This document shows, piece by piece, positions 63,444-64,000 of a DNA stretch of 64,000 nucleotides. This DNA is from Prolixibacteraceae bacterium (GTDB taxonomy: Bacteria; Bacteroidota; Bacteroidia; Bacteroidales; Prolixibacteraceae), in the NCBI GenBank assembly GCA_028282705.1, contig JANQHI010000033.1, positions 1-64,000 on the forward strand, in the 5' to 3' direction. The notes beneath the pieces were generated by a model. The model was given only the letters and a program-made list of their open reading frames with translations, searched no databases and was not told the DNA's origin. The stretch's first letter is position 1. Each line of letters opens with the position of its first letter. The translations under genes were made by a program, and so were the position numbers.

Positions 63444-63824
63444 ATTGAAACTTTTTGATAATCAGGCTGCAAAATTAGCCCTTTTTATATTCCCCAAAAG
63501 CAATAATTTATGTTTTTAACGCAAGGTTAACAAATATGCTGATGAAAATCAGGGATTTAATTAGATAACAATGTAGATGTGTTTATGTCATACAAAAGCC
63601 TGAATATACCATCCTATTTTTTAACCCCCTTTGTAAATTAATTATGCACTAGAATTAATTTAACAGATTTTAACAATTGTTTAAAACCCCTTACTTTCTG
63701 ATGTATTTGGAGTATATTGTCACAAAATGTTTAATTAAAATTCAAAATAGATGAACAAAATTTGTTTAATGATGTCTTGGTTATTGTTGAACAAAACATT
63801 AGGATAGATTTAAACTTTTTAATT
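63444..63824. other. Divergent intergenic region, 381 bases
   Basis: No gene seen. AT-rich, lying between mutA on the minus strand and the fasciclin gene on the + strand, so it should hold both promoters, but none is clear enough to mark. Confidence 0.5.
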
Positions 63825-64000
63825 ATGGAAACAAGATTCAAAATTTTACAGTTCTTCATACTTGCAGGAATCCTTTTATTTGCTGCATGTAATGAAGATG
63901 ATGACATGGTGGACGTGCAAGAGCCTAAAAACATTGTGGAGGTTGCACAAGAGGCAGGGCAGTTTAGCATATTGATACAAGCAGCCCAAAAGGCAGGATT
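63825..64000 (+). CDS. Fasciclin (FAS1) domain lipoprotein, cut by the window edge
   Basis: The reading frame starts at ATG 63825 and is open to the end, giving 58 residues. A signal peptide with lipobox (LLFAAC, Cys21) is followed by an acidic linker and PKNIVEVAQEAGQFSILIQAAQKAG, which matches the first helix of a FAS1 adhesion domain. The C-terminal part is missing from the window. Confidence 0.75.
   Translation, partial: METRFKILQFFILAGILLFAACNEDDDMVDVQEPKNIVEVAQEAGQFSILIQAAQKAG

Overview
The window looks like a chromosomal segment of a member of the Bacteroidota, most likely a gliding or surface-secreting lineage of the Cytophagia type. The reasons are a complete porP-gldKLMN block for type IX secretion (T9SS), two proteins ending in T9SS type A sorting domains, a TonB-dependent receptor, a GH92 glycosidase, a methylmalonyl-CoA mutase pair, AT-rich DNA and a general lack of Shine-Dalgarno sequences. 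The genus cannot be fixed from the sequence. There are no rRNA or tRNA genes, CRISPR arrays, prophages or insertion sequences that I can recognise.

Layout. 0-9 kb: a lipoprotein sulfatase, a ThDP-dependent enzyme and a GH92 mannosidase-like enzyme on the + strand, facing a tightly overlapping four-gene operon (LolA-like carrier, exported YidD-like protein, two related PGxGxxYxGK proteins) and a TM2-domain gene. 9.5-14 kb: a FucP/GluP-type sugar permease with a ROK sugar kinase, then a secreted M1 aminopeptidase. 14-18 kb: two tandem 187-residue secreted paralogues of unknown function, then a NikR-family regulator beside a TonB receptor. 18.4-23.6 kb: a 1730-residue HYR-repeat surface protein whose base composition differs from its surroundings. 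24-31.6 kb: the T9SS core operon, with an extra GldK paralogue behind a terminator. 31.7-37.9 kb: a degenerate ureohydrolase, topoisomerase I and a PBP1A. 38-42.4 kb: a NarL-type two-component system and three unrecognised genes. 42.4-45.3 kb: RlmN, a ferredoxin-NADP reductase-like protein and a PHP phosphodiesterase. 45.5-49.8 kb: an amino-sugar operon (NagC-like repressor, NagB-PIG-L fusion, NagB). 50-52.7 kb: a zinc/manganese-type ABC importer ending in a translationally coupled 59-residue Cys-rich zinc-ribbon gene. 52.9-59.1 kb: an M20 amidohydrolase, a PqiA-like protein, the ordinary YidD, an MscS channel and an acyl-CoA ligase. 59.4-63.4 kb: methylmalonyl-CoA mutase. The right edge cuts a fasciclin-domain lipoprotein.

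How the genes work together. The core T9SS machine (PorP, GldK, L, M, N) can export the aminopeptidase and the giant HYR protein encoded in the same window. Amino-sugar and other glycan breakdown is served by GH92, the sulfatase, the MFS permease with its ROK kinase, and the Nag operon. Metal handling appears twice: the Znu-type importer with its zinc-ribbon protein, and the NikR-like/TonB pair in which the nickel ligands of NikR are gone. The most novel-looking candidates are the LolA-like/exported-YidD operon, the ligand-less NikR, the zinc-ribbon protein, the pair of differently altered NagB proteins, and a tandem structured repeat at about 59.2-59.35 kb.
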